A DNA stretch of 64,000 bases from JADKCL01 sp031415375 (GTDB lineage: Bacteria; Bacteroidota; Bacteroidia; J057; JADKCL01): the NCBI GenBank assembly GCA_031415375.1, contig JANORP010000086.1:1-64000 (forward strand), read 5' to 3'. The notes beneath the pieces were generated by a model. That model did no database searches. It had not been told where the DNA came from and saw only the letters and a list, made by a program, of their open reading frames with translations. The translations under genes and the position numbers were made by a program. Positions 1 to 9,214 of the stretch are shown one piece after another; position 1 is the stretch's first letter, and each line of letters opens with the position of its first letter.

Positions 1-2197
1 CGATGCCCGGAATCTCCCAAAGGTCGTTGGTGCCGTCTCCATTGGGTGAGAAGCCTGTGGGTACGCGGATCGAGTCTTTGGGCGCGATGGTGTCGGGCGG
101 CGGATTGTAGGCTAGGAAATAGCTCAAGGTGTCGCTGCAACCATTGGCATCCATGAAATAAAAGGTGTAGGTGCCCGAGGCCAATTGATCAAACAGCGCA
201 TTGCCATCAAAATTGAGGGCATCCAAGCTGTAGAGATAAGGCGCATTGCCATTGCTGGGCTGCGCCAAGACGATGGTGCCATTGCTCTGCCCGCTGTCGG
301 GGAGAAGGCTGTTGAGGATCCCGTTGTTTTGCAGATCGACGACCGTGATGCGCACATTGTCTGAATCAGCGACGCAAGTGCCATTGTCCACCCGCCAAGA
401 AAAGAGATATTGCCCTCCTACCAGGCCAGAGACCGCCGTGTTGAATTGCAATGGATTGGCAATGGTCGCATTCGAAGGGCCAGCAAGCTGAGTCCAAAGC
501 CCCGTCGCAGCTGCGCCCAAAGTCGCAATGTCGTTGCCTTCCAAGGTCGCAGCATTGCCCAGGCAAATCGTCTGGTCACTGCCGGCGGCCGATACTGGAT
601 TGGCATAATTGATGATGGCAACCGTATCGATTTCGACGGGGCAATTGTAGTTGGACACTGTCCAGAGCAATTGATAAACACCCGTTTGCAGGTTGAAGAC
701 ATTGGAGATATTGAGTGCAGGGGCGGTGAAGATGACGTTGGTGGGGCCGCTGAGCTGTGTCCAATAGCCCGTTGCGCTTGGCTGAATGAGGCTAGGCTCA
801 TTGCCGGCCAGCGTGGTGATGCTGCCCAGGCAAAGTGCGATGTCGGGGCCAGCATTGGCGATCACATTGATCGGGACGGTCACCACCACGACATCGGTCG
901 TGGTCGGGCACACGCCATTGCCGATTGCATATTGGAATTGGTTGTAGCCAGGGCTCAGGCCCGTGGCCACCGTGATCGAATCATTGGGCGTGGCGAGGAT
1001 GCCCGTACCGTTCAAGACCGTCCAGATGCCGCTGCCATTGCCGGGGGAGCCGCCATACAACACCAAAGAGTCTGCATTGCAGTTGAGCACTGTGTCTGGC
1101 ATCGAGGTCGCCTGAGGCGTATTGGGCACGCGCGTGATCACGACGGTATCGGGCAGGGAGGGACAGCCACCGTAGTTGATGTCCCATACAAAAGTATAGA
1201 CGCCGATGGCCGTGAGGTTTTGGGCGAAATTGTTGGGGTTGTTGGGGGCAGTGAAGGTCACCGCAGGAGATCCAGGGGGCTGACCGACAATGTTCCATGT
1301 GCCGATGGCCGATCCCGGTGGTGCATTTCCCGTCAAAAAATGGGCGGTAGCTGTCTGGCAAATGCTGTCATCGGGCCCAGCATTGGGTGCGAGGGCCATC
1401 CAACCATTGGAGCCGACCCCGCCGATCACGGGGTAGCAGCCCCACCAGCGGGTGAGGGTGTCATCGCCACGTCCACAACCGCCCGGCTGGCGCGCCGAAG
1501 TCGGGATGCCATCATTCACACCCACACTCGGTCCATCGCCGACATTTCCCGTCCCCCAGGGAGATTCGCCATAGACAAAATGCCGTGAGGGAGTGCAAGC
1601 TGGCGCACCAGCCAAGGGCGCAATCTGATAGATGGCCAGTCTGAGATTGGTCGGACGACCATTGCCACCTGTAATCGCCGACCATGGAATCGTCACTTCG
1701 AAATGGGCGCCATTTGCCTGGGTGGTATATTGAGGGGAGAGTGAATTTGCCGTTGGTGCAGACCAAACGCCATTGTAGGTGCGGAATTCGTGATATGGGG
1801 CATTTTTGAAATAGGCAGCAAAATTGATGCCTCCCATCAGCGAGGTCTCAGGTGACAAGCTGTCGTAGTCATAGGCACGGTTGTCATAGGTGGCCCCAGG
1901 ATATTCTGCCCGCAGATAAATCACCGAACCCTCGGCATTGTTTCCTCCTATCCTACCGAGATAGACATTGTTGTCGTCCCAAGTGAGGTACCAATTCACG
2001 GCACCTGAGAATCCCTGAAATACCTCGTCAGTTTCCCAGTTTGCGCCATTGGTGCCTGGCACGGCACCGAGCGTGACGATGCCGTCGCTTGTATTCACAT
2101 TGCGCGTGGTGGCGCCCGAGGTCGTGGTTGCCCATATCCACCCGGGCCATCCCAAAAGCGCCCATATCCAAAGTGATCGCGTCAATAGTCTTCGCAT
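1..2197 (-). CDS. Giant secreted protein with T9SS type-B (gliding-motility CHU_C) sorting domain, 3'-truncated by window edge
   Basis: The frame stays open from an ATG at 2197 to the window edge, giving 732 visible residues. It begins with a signal peptide of about 24 residues (basic MRRLLTRS, then a Trp/Leu-rich core). Residues about 30-215 look like a beta-sandwich resembling CBM9/DOMON-type domains; this is a weak assignment. Three Ig/PKD-like repeats follow, each starting with an AG-x-D...C...L-x-GN pattern near residues 270, 446 and 536. The last visible residues contain GFSPNGDGTNDLW, the hallmark start of the type-B T9SS sorting domain, so the protein is probably exported across the outer membrane and may be surface-attached. 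About 70 residues are expected beyond the edge. The specific function is unknown; adhesin or matrix protein is an inference. Confidence 0.85.
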   Translation of the reverse strand, partial: MRRLLTRSLWIWALLGWPGWIWATTTSGATTRNVNTSDGIVTLGAVPGTNGANWETDEVFQGFSGAVNWYLTWDDNNVYLGRIGGNNAEGSVIYLRAEYPGATYDNRAYDYDSLSPETSLMGGINFAAYFKNAPYHEFRTYNGVWSAPTANSLSPQYTTQANGAHFEVTIPWSAITGGNGRPTNLRLAIYQIAPLAGAPACTPSRHFVYGESPWGTGNVGDGPSVGVNDGIPTSARQPGGCGRGDDTLTRWWGCYPVIGGVGSNGWMALAPNAGPDDSICQTATAHFLTGNAPPGSAIGTWNIVGQPPGSPAVTFTAPNNPNNFAQNLTAIGVYTFVWDINYGGCPSLPDTVVITRVPNTPQATSMPDTVLNCNADSLVLYGGSPGNGSGIWTVLNGTGILATPNDSITVATGLSPGYNQFQYAIGNGVCPTTTDVVVVTVPINVIANAGPDIALCLGSITTLAGNEPSLIQPSATGYWTQLSGPTNVIFTAPALNISNVFNLQTGVYQLLWTVSNYNCPVEIDTVAIINYANPVSAAGSDQTICLGNAATLEGNDIATLGAAATGLWTQLAGPSNATIANPLQFNTAVSGLVGGQYLFSWRVDNGTCVADSDNVRITVVDLQNNGILNSLLPDSGQSNGTIVLAQPSNGNAPYLYSLDALNFDGNALFDQLASGTYTFYFMDANGCSDTLSYFLAYNPPPDTIAPKDSIRVPTGFSPNGDGTNDLWEIPGI

Positions 2198-2463
2198 TGC
2201 CAGTTGCAATTAATTTTCCTTACCAATCCATCCTTTTCCCATCATCCGACGTGGATCATCCCTGGGAAATCTACTAGCTATCAAATATAACAGCTCCAAG
2301 CTAAGTGTCAAAATGACACCTACATTGACCCAGACTTCTCAGCATTCTCAAAAGCAACCGAATAAACGCAATCGAAGGCCAAAAAACAAATGCGGTCGCT
2401 TTGCGGGGAGGAGTTCGCAATGAGAGATGCGGAATTGACCTGAGTTCTGTATCAAAATCATTT

Positions 2464-2675
2464 GAGTGTGTAACAAATTGGGGGAGCCCGCGGCATCCTG
2501 CCGCAGGGCATAGATCATTTGCCTCCGGCGAAATCAACTAAAATCGCCGATTTTGAGCGTTTTAGGCCGGAGGCAAACGGTCGATCGTCCTTCGGCCCCA
2601 GCCTTGCTGCGGGACAGGCAGAGGCCTCGGACTCAGCGATTTTTGTTGATCTCCCCTAGATTGTTACATACACTG
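2464..2675. mobile_element. MITE-like inverted-repeat element, family A copy 1
   Basis: This 212-bp non-coding element starts with GAGTGTGTAACA followed by GGGGGAG, and ends with CTCCCC followed by TTGTTACATACACT, forming terminal inverted repeats of about 23 bp. It is flanked by identical direct repeats ATCATTT (2457-2463 and 2676-2682), consistent with a target-site duplication. An internal hairpin pairs TTTGCCTCCGGC (2518-2529) with GCCGGAGGCAAA (2566-2577). It shares termini, hairpin and a CTTGCTGCGGGACAGGCAG stretch with the copy at 23365-23598. It has no transposase, so mobilisation in trans is inferred. Confidence 0.75.
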
Positions 2676-2794
2676 ATCATTTGATGCATGCCAATTCCGC
2701 AGGATGGGCAAAATCTTCAAGGTCGTCTCCTCCAGAACTGAGGCGCCCTTAGGCATCGGGAGGAGGGCGCTGCCGAAGATTGGAGCTTGTCTTT

Positions 2795-2833
2795 CACAGT
2801 CATGAGCGAGCCTTGCGGTCGCCCATGACTGTG
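2795..2833 (-). terminator. Stem-loop downstream of the giant T9SS gene
   Basis: CACAGTCATG (2795-2804) pairs with CATGACTGTG (2824-2833), with an inner GCGA/TCGC extension. It lies 22 bases past the stop codon of the 2856-8264 gene. No clear U-tract follows on the minus strand, so termination is plausible but not certain. Confidence 0.45.
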
Positions 2834-2855
2834 CTGTGTTGGATCTGCCAGTTAC

Positions 2856-5800
2856 TTATTGCACGGTGATTTTATGCACCTTCACGCCACTTTGCGTGCG
2901 CAGGTGCAGGAAATAAAGGCCCTTGGCATAGTGACTAATGTCGATGCTTTCACGCTGATGGCTTGCGTCGATGTCTAGATCGAGGTGCTGCACCTCTATG
3001 CCACGTATATCGCTGATCGAAATTTCGAGGTGTTCCCCGCGCATGTTTTCCAAGACCAAGAAGAATTCACCTCGATTGGGATTGGGATAGACGCTGCTGT
3101 TGAGGTCACCGAGGCTGCTGGTCACGGCGGTGAGCACGCTCACTTGCTGTGTCGTCGTGTCGCTGCCGCAATTGTTGCTGGCGATCAAGACCACGGTATA
3201 GGTGCCAGCGACGGGATATGCAATCGTAAAGCTTGCAGCGCCTTGGGTGCCCGTTTGACCATTGCCAAAATCCCATGTATAAGTCGAGCCATTGGTTGTG
3301 GTATTGGTGAATGTAAGTGTTCCGTTGTGGTTGTCCACAAAGGAGAAACTGGCGACGGGATCTGGCACGACGGTCACCGCCATGCTGCCCATGGCGGTTG
3401 CGCCACAAGCATCGGTCACGGTCACAGTATATGTGGTATTGCTGGTCGGCGACACAGTGACAGGGTCGGTCGTGCCAGCACCGCTAGACCAGACAAAGGT
3501 CAGTGGAGCGATGCCACCGATCGCGTTGGAGGAAAGCAGCGTAGGATCCCCCTCGCAGATCGTCGATGGGAGGGCGTTTGGACTTGCTGCCAAGGTATTG
3601 GCAGTCACTGTAACCGTAAAAGCACAAGTGGCCTGCTGCCCTGCGCCGTCGGCAACGGTGTAATTCACTGTCGTGGTGCCCACCACAAAGGTGTCGCCCG
3701 AGACGTGACTACTGGTGACAATCGGGGTGCAGTTGTCCAAGGCCAGGGGCGCAGCCCAGGTCACAACTGCACCACCCGCACAGAGATTGGCGACAACCGT
3801 CGTATTGGAAGGGCAGGTGATGGATGGCGCGATATTATCGACGACATCCACATTGGCGACACAGGAATCTGAGACGCCATTCACATTGATGACGGCGAGT
3901 GTGATTGCCTGGGTACCCAAATCGCTGCAGCCAAAGCTGCCTTGGTTCAACGAAAGGTTAGCGATGCCACAGGCATCGCTGCTACCAGCATCCACAGCAG
4001 CTGTCAGCAGGCTTGCGACCCCATTGGCATCCAAGGGGAGCACGATCGTTGCACTGCTGCACACTGCCACGGGAGGCGCACTGCTCAGTAGCACGGTCAC
4101 TGCGGCAGTATCTTGACAACCAATCCCAGAGGTCGCGGTCGCGATGAAAGTGGTAGGGCCCATGATATTGGTTGCGGTGACGGTATCATTGTTGAGTACT
4201 GTCAAGTTTGGACTCGGGTTCCAAGCATAGGCGATCCGCTCAAGACCACCAACGATCGTGATGTCATAGTCCTCTACTTCTCCAAATGCAGATTGGGTCG
4301 AGCAGGCATCGATGTCATTCGTCCCTGAATGGTCCATTTCCCGCACCCTGAAGCGTGTGACCCCATTGTATGCAAATGAAGGCACTGTGAATGTAAAACT
4401 AGTAGTGATGGGACTTGCACCGAGATTGTCGGTTTCGCCCAGTTTTTCCCCTAGGTCGTTGAGAATGCCATTTTGATCAAAATCGATAAAAGCAGCCAAA
4501 TCATTGTTGGTAAATGTGCCCGCAGACAGCGTCACGGTATAGGTATCTCCTGCTACCAAAGTCGTCGTCGTCGCGCCCGTAGCCGGGAACAATGTATGAT
4601 AGGGGGCAACCGCGCCGGCCGTAGCATTGTTGATGGTGCCGAGTTGCACCAAGCCTATGTAGTCGCCAAAGGCCGTGCCGCTGGCATAAGTCGGAATACA
4701 ATAAGCTGCTGTGGGCAGACCACCTGAGAGGGTGAGGGTGGTATTATCGCCTGCACAGAGTCCTTGCGGCGTGGCTATGGCGCTGATCGAGGCGGCGGGG
4801 CCGACACCGACAAAAGCAACAACGGTATCCTTGCAACCATTGCCATCGGTACCGATCACAGTATAATTGGTGGATCCAGCCGGATTGGCGATAACATTGG
4901 CGCCTGTGACGCCCGACAATCCTGCTGCGGGTGCCCAGTCAAAAGTGGGCGTGCCAGCGGCTGTGAGCGAGATCGGTGATGAGCCATTGCAGATCGCGGC
5001 AGTACTCGGCGTGACGCCGATCAACGGGTTGGAATTGATCACATAGGTGAGGCTCCCTGTGCCCGTGTTGCCACAGGCATCGGTCACACTCACCGTGTAA
5101 CTGTGCGCGCCGACGGTGTTGTTGCCCACAATTGTAGGCGTAGTCGCGCCTCCACTGCTCCAGAGATATGTGATCGGGGAACCACCAGTCGCATTGGCAG
5201 CCAATACATTGCCTACGCCCACACACAAGGGCAGCGAGGCACTGGGGACTGCCGTCGCAAAGGATGCGACTTGGACGACCACCGTAGCCGTGTCGGTGCA
5301 ACCACCAGGGGTCGTCGCAGCGAAAAGATATGTGGTCGTCGCAGTCACCGCATTTGCAGTGACCGACGGGACATTGCTCGCATTCAAAAACGTCGCCGGT
5401 GTCCAGAGATAAGTCAAGGGATTCACCCCACCCGAAATCGTGATCGCATAATCCTCTGTCTCTCCAAAAAGGCTATCGACACAGGCAGGATTTGCAAGCG
5501 TAGCCGGATTGGTATTGTAGGCACAGCGCACGCGCATCCTCGTGACGCCGTTGTAGGCTGTGAGTGGAATGAGCACCGCAGGATTGGTATAGGTGGCAGG
5601 CAGGGTGCCCAAGAAACCGTTCAGCACCATTTCGGTGGCATCAAAGCGTCCATCATGGTCAAAATCGATCCATACCGCAGCCCCCTCAAGGTCGCCGCCA
5701 GTGGTCACCGACAAGGGATAGGAGGTGCCGGCGACCAGCGTCGGGTTGGGGATGGCATAATTGGAGTAACCCGACACGTCGTCACAGGTGCTGCTGCGGT

Positions 5801-8264
5801 TGATCGTGCCAAAGGTCACATTGCTGATGATGTCAGGGAATGAGCAGTCTGATATCGGCTCGCAATACGTGATCGGAGGCAGCGTACCCGTGCCGAGGAG
5901 CGCAGCATTCCCACCAAGACATATCGATGATGGCGTCGCAGTAGCAGCGGCAACGACTGCTGTGGAAACTGTGATGGCAGCGGTCGCAACCTCCCAGCAG
6001 CCATTGGCATCATATCCCACCACGCTATAGGTGGTGCTCACGGCAGGCGTGGCCGACACCGATGCACCCGTGACTGCGCTCAAGCCAGTGGCAGGAAGCC
6101 AGTTGTAGGTGAGCGCGCCATTGGCGGTCAAGGTGACTGGCGTCGTAGTGGGAATGCAATGAAGCGCTGTCAATGGGGTCACCGTGACGACAGGACGAGG
6201 ATGCACGACCACGGTGACCTGATTGCTCAAGCCCGTGAGGGGCCCCGCCGCGCAAGTGACCTCCAAAATATAATAATAGGTGCCCGGCAGCAGCGCAGAG
6301 ACCGTGAGGCTCGTGGTCGTGGCACCCACTGCGCCGACGACATTGGTATAGGGGCCGCCACTGATGGTCGATGACTTCCATTGATAGCTGATACCAGTCC
6401 CCGTCGTGGCACCCACCGACGTCATGACCGTCACGTCATTGGGGCAACGGTCGATCACAGCCGGGCTGATCGTGCCAGCGTTGGCGGCGGCGCAGGTGGC
6501 CACAGCCACTTCGTCATAACCCATGTCGGGCGTGGTAGTGCCAGCATTGGGGCGCACTTGGGCATCGATGTCGGTCGCCACACCCACGAGCCCCGACACA
6601 CCTTTTTGTTCCACGTTGGACAACTGACCCGACGAGAGGTTGAGGTGCAAATCGGTATTGCTCACAAAGGGTGGCGCGGTATTGGAGCCCCAGGATTCAT
6701 TGTCATTGGTCCCCGCAACATTGAGCGTACTGGTATAGGCCCGCAAATTGGTGGCGGGTGCATTGCTGCTGGCAATGAAATTGCCGGGCAGGTACAAATT
6801 GGCAGCGCTGGCAGACACGCTCACTTGCGCGATGCCATCTGTGCTGGTATTGCTGCCACAGTAATAGGCGTTGTTGTTGAGTGTGAGATTCATGCCAGCG
6901 GTGCCGCCCGAGGGCAGGTACAAAGCGGCATTGAGGATGGCTGTGGTGCCACCCGTGACATTGTTTGCAAAGATATTGTTGCGAATGTCTAGTCCAGAAG
7001 CGCTGGTGTTCACAATGCCACAAGCAGCCGACAAGATGGTTCCATTGGGCGTGCCGGGCCGCAGCCCAAAGAGGTTTACCGAGTTGTGATAGATCTGATG
7101 GCCAGATCCCTGGAGGCGCATCCCGAATACCCCAAAGGTCGTGGAGGAGGCTGAGCCACCTGTCATGTCATGGTTCACGTAGGCTATACAATTGGTGCGC
7201 ACGACATGGTTGGTTCCACCGCCAATGTTGATGCCGTAGGCACCAAAGGTATTGACCGAGGCATTGTACACCCGGTCCACGATGTTTCTCTCTACGAGGC
7301 AAGCATTTCCCGCTATAGCGACCTCACAGATGCTGATCGCCGCAATCTGCGAGTCCACAAATCCCTCTAGATTGCGGATCGTGTTGCCAGCGACGGTGGC
7401 GCTGCCGAAACCAGAGACTTGGATGCCCCTTGCATAGACCGTGGTAGCATTGCCCGCTGTAGCAGCGCCGATTACATTGTTGGTGATCGAGGTTCCGGTC
7501 GCTACCGTCGTTGCCGATCCTTGCACCGAGATCGCACGCGCGCAGGCGTCGATTTGATTGTTGGTGGCTGTAAATGTGAGACAGGTCACCCCGGTGCCCA
7601 CGGCCGTCGAGACAGATGTGATCGCACTTGGATCAGCCGTATTGGAGACTGTAGAGGCTCCTCCAGCGACGAGGATCCCAAAGCTCGTGAACTCAGCACC
7701 CGTCGTGCTATTGAATCCAAGCACATTGCGACCTGTGGCGCTGCCATTGAGGATGCAATTGGTCACGGTGACGTTGTCGCTGCTCGTGACCAGTGTCGAG
7801 AGCGCAACCCTGATCACAGACGTGAATGCAGTGCCATTGGCAGCCGTATTGGTGAATGTAAGATTGCGATTGGTGCCGATGCTATTGGGATTGTCGCCGT
7901 TGATGACAATGTTGTCGGCACCATTCAGTTCCATGAGCCCTCTACCTATGGCAGAGGCGCCGGTCACGACGACACCATCGATCACAGGTTGGATCAAGAT
8001 CCCGATATAGGAGGCTGCACCAGCGCCCGAACCGTGGAGCAACGCCGTACCAGGCTCGACGTAGCTTGACGTAATGTTGATGGTGATCAATCCCTGATGT
8101 GTGCCAGCATTCACGGCAGCAAAAGCAGCTGTGAGGCTAGGATAGGCACCTACAAGCGTACCTGCGGTCGCAGTGAGCGAGATTTGTGCATGCAACGTGC
8201 CACCCATGAGCAATGCTCCAAGCAAAAAGCGCATCAGGAAAAGATTTGCACAGAAATTTTTCAT
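2856..8264 (-). CDS. Giant T9SS type-A secreted protein with beta-helix, GEVED, HYR and PKD domains
   Basis: The product is 1802 residues. The start was set at 8264 because it puts a clean signal peptide first (MKNFCANLFLMRF...LHAQ); the open frame extends 18 codons upstream. Residues about 40-580 form a right-handed parallel beta-helix rich in NN and NIF turns. The rest is a chain of Ig-like modules with two GEVED-type repeats ending GETEDYAITI (about 936) and GEVEDYDITI (about 1333). A HYR domain begins at NIAPSITCP (about 1476), and a PKD domain contains YTWDFGNGQTG (about 1635-1705). The C-terminal 80 residues are a type-A T9SS sorting domain (VYPNPNRGEF...KITVQ). It is probably a cell-surface or matrix protein; the ligand is unknown. 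Confidence 0.9.
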   Translation of the reverse strand: MKNFCANLFLMRFLLGALLMGGTLHAQISLTATAGTLVGAYPSLTAAFAAVNAGTHQGLITINITSSYVEPGTALLHGSGAGAASYIGILIQPVIDGVVVTGASAIGRGLMELNGADNIVINGDNPNSIGTNRNLTFTNTAANGTAFTSVIRVALSTLVTSSDNVTVTNCILNGSATGRNVLGFNSTTGAEFTSFGILVAGGASTVSNTADPSAITSVSTAVGTGVTCLTFTATNNQIDACARAISVQGSATTVATGTSITNNVIGAATAGNATTVYARGIQVSGFGSATVAGNTIRNLEGFVDSQIAAISICEVAIAGNACLVERNIVDRVYNASVNTFGAYGINIGGGTNHVVRTNCIAYVNHDMTGGSASSTTFGVFGMRLQGSGHQIYHNSVNLFGLRPGTPNGTILSAACGIVNTSASGLDIRNNIFANNVTGGTTAILNAALYLPSGGTAGMNLTLNNNAYYCGSNTSTDGIAQVSVSASAANLYLPGNFIASSNAPATNLRAYTSTLNVAGTNDNESWGSNTAPPFVSNTDLHLNLSSGQLSNVEQKGVSGLVGVATDIDAQVRPNAGTTTPDMGYDEVAVATCAAANAGTISPAVIDRCPNDVTVMTSVGATTGTGISYQWKSSTISGGPYTNVVGAVGATTTSLTVSALLPGTYYYILEVTCAAGPLTGLSNQVTVVVHPRPVVTVTPLTALHCIPTTTPVTLTANGALTYNWLPATGLSAVTGASVSATPAVSTTYSVVGYDANGCWEVATAAITVSTAVVAAATATPSSICLGGNAALLGTGTLPPITYCEPISDCSFPDIISNVTFGTINRSSTCDDVSGYSNYAIPNPTLVAGTSYPLSVTTGGDLEGAAVWIDFDHDGRFDATEMVLNGFLGTLPATYTNPAVLIPLTAYNGVTRMRVRCAYNTNPATLANPACVDSLFGETEDYAITISGGVNPLTYLWTPATFLNASNVPSVTANAVTATTTYLFAATTPGGCTDTATVVVQVASFATAVPSASLPLCVGVGNVLAANATGGSPITYLWSSGGATTPTIVGNNTVGAHSYTVSVTDACGNTGTGSLTYVINSNPLIGVTPSTAAICNGSSPISLTAAGTPTFDWAPAAGLSGVTGANVIANPAGSTNYTVIGTDGNGCKDTVVAFVGVGPAASISAIATPQGLCAGDNTTLTLSGGLPTAAYCIPTYASGTAFGDYIGLVQLGTINNATAGAVAPYHTLFPATGATTTTLVAGDTYTVTLSAGTFTNNDLAAFIDFDQNGILNDLGEKLGETDNLGASPITTSFTFTVPSFAYNGVTRFRVREMDHSGTNDIDACSTQSAFGEVEDYDITIVGGLERIAYAWNPSPNLTVLNNDTVTATNIMGPTTFIATATSGIGCQDTAAVTVLLSSAPPVAVCSSATIVLPLDANGVASLLTAAVDAGSSDACGIANLSLNQGSFGCSDLGTQAITLAVINVNGVSDSCVANVDVVDNIAPSITCPSNTTVVANLCAGGAVVTWAAPLALDNCTPIVTSSHVSGDTFVVGTTTVNYTVADGAGQQATCAFTVTVTANTLAASPNALPSTICEGDPTLLSSNAIGGIAPLTFVWSSGAGTTDPVTVSPTSNTTYTVTVTDACGATAMGSMAVTVVPDPVASFSFVDNHNGTLTFTNTTTNGSTYTWDFGNGQTGTQGAASFTIAYPVAGTYTVVLIASNNCGSDTTTQQVSVLTAVTSSLGDLNSSVYPNPNRGEFFLVLENMRGEHLEISISDIRGIEVQHLDLDIDASHQRESIDISHYAKGLYFLHLRTQSGVKVHKITVQ

Positions 8265-9214
8265 AGGAAAGTGGCTATCATGAGCCTTCTTGGATATGTC
8301 CCAATCGAGTGGATTCAACTTTGGCCCTTAAATCTACGGATGATACGCGATCCATCCAAAGCTGGAAATTGATGACTGCCCATGATGTACTTGCCTTCAA
8401 TCTGCGGGAATTTGGATGCCCCTTTTTTTCAAAAAATTGGGGTCGTGAAACTTCCAGCCACAGGTGGCCATGATGTCCTGGTCCATCCAAGAATACGAGA
8501 TGCCCACAATTAGGATTTGCAGACAGTTTGCTGACCACTGCGTGAAAGGTGAATCGGCTACTACTTGCAGGAGCCATGATTCAGATTCACCTCAATCAAA
8601 AATCGGCAAATCGACTGTTGATCAGCCTCCAAACGCTGTCGAAGTCTGCATGACTTGTTTAAATTGCACGTATCAGGAACTGTGGTTTACAAAAATCTAG
8701 ATTGACGGCATCGTTCTTCAGCCTAGCTACCAAAGCAGCCCGGCAACATTACCACAGAGCAGGATCTCTAGAGCTGTGGGAAAAATATTTCCAGCCATGT
8801 TTTACCCCCAACGACAAGCTAAATACTGAGGACTCCGACTTGTCATTTCCGAGCAAAACCTAAAATTACAGCCCCCAAAGGCGCTCTACGACCAGGCACC
8901 TGCCCACGTAGGCTGCACCAATGTTAGGGCTGGAAGGTTGGCCTTTGACGAAATGAACGTAACATGAACGAGGGATCAAGGAATTTTCAAAATTTTCTTC
9001 TATTTTTACTGCGAATCATTTTTTGGCGGTAGGCCAGCAGTAGGAATTAGAATTTGGAAATCAAAGTGTTCACCATTCAGAGCGTATGCTTGGATGCAGG
9101 CTATCCTGTAACATCCACCCATTGCGTGTGCATCACGGGTACCTACCGTCTTGTTTCTATTGATAATTCACCAATGTTAGATTCATATTCGGATCAATTC
9201 TCACATTACACAGT
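8265..9214. other. Divergent intergenic region
   Basis: About 950 bp separate two divergently transcribed giant T9SS genes. No reading frame here has a credible start, composition or domain. It is AT-richer than its flanks and probably holds both promoters, but no confident TAnnTTTG box was found close to either start. Confidence 0.5.

Noticed and set aside
410..1588. Long plus-strand open frame of 392 codons
   Set aside because: It is the antisense shadow of the T9SS protein on the minus strand, whose frame is uninterrupted from 2197 to the window edge with a signal peptide, repeats and a sorting domain.
8278..8700. Short frames on both strands in the divergent gap
   Set aside because: They lack domains, plausible composition and start context, and the region is AT-rich intergenic DNA.
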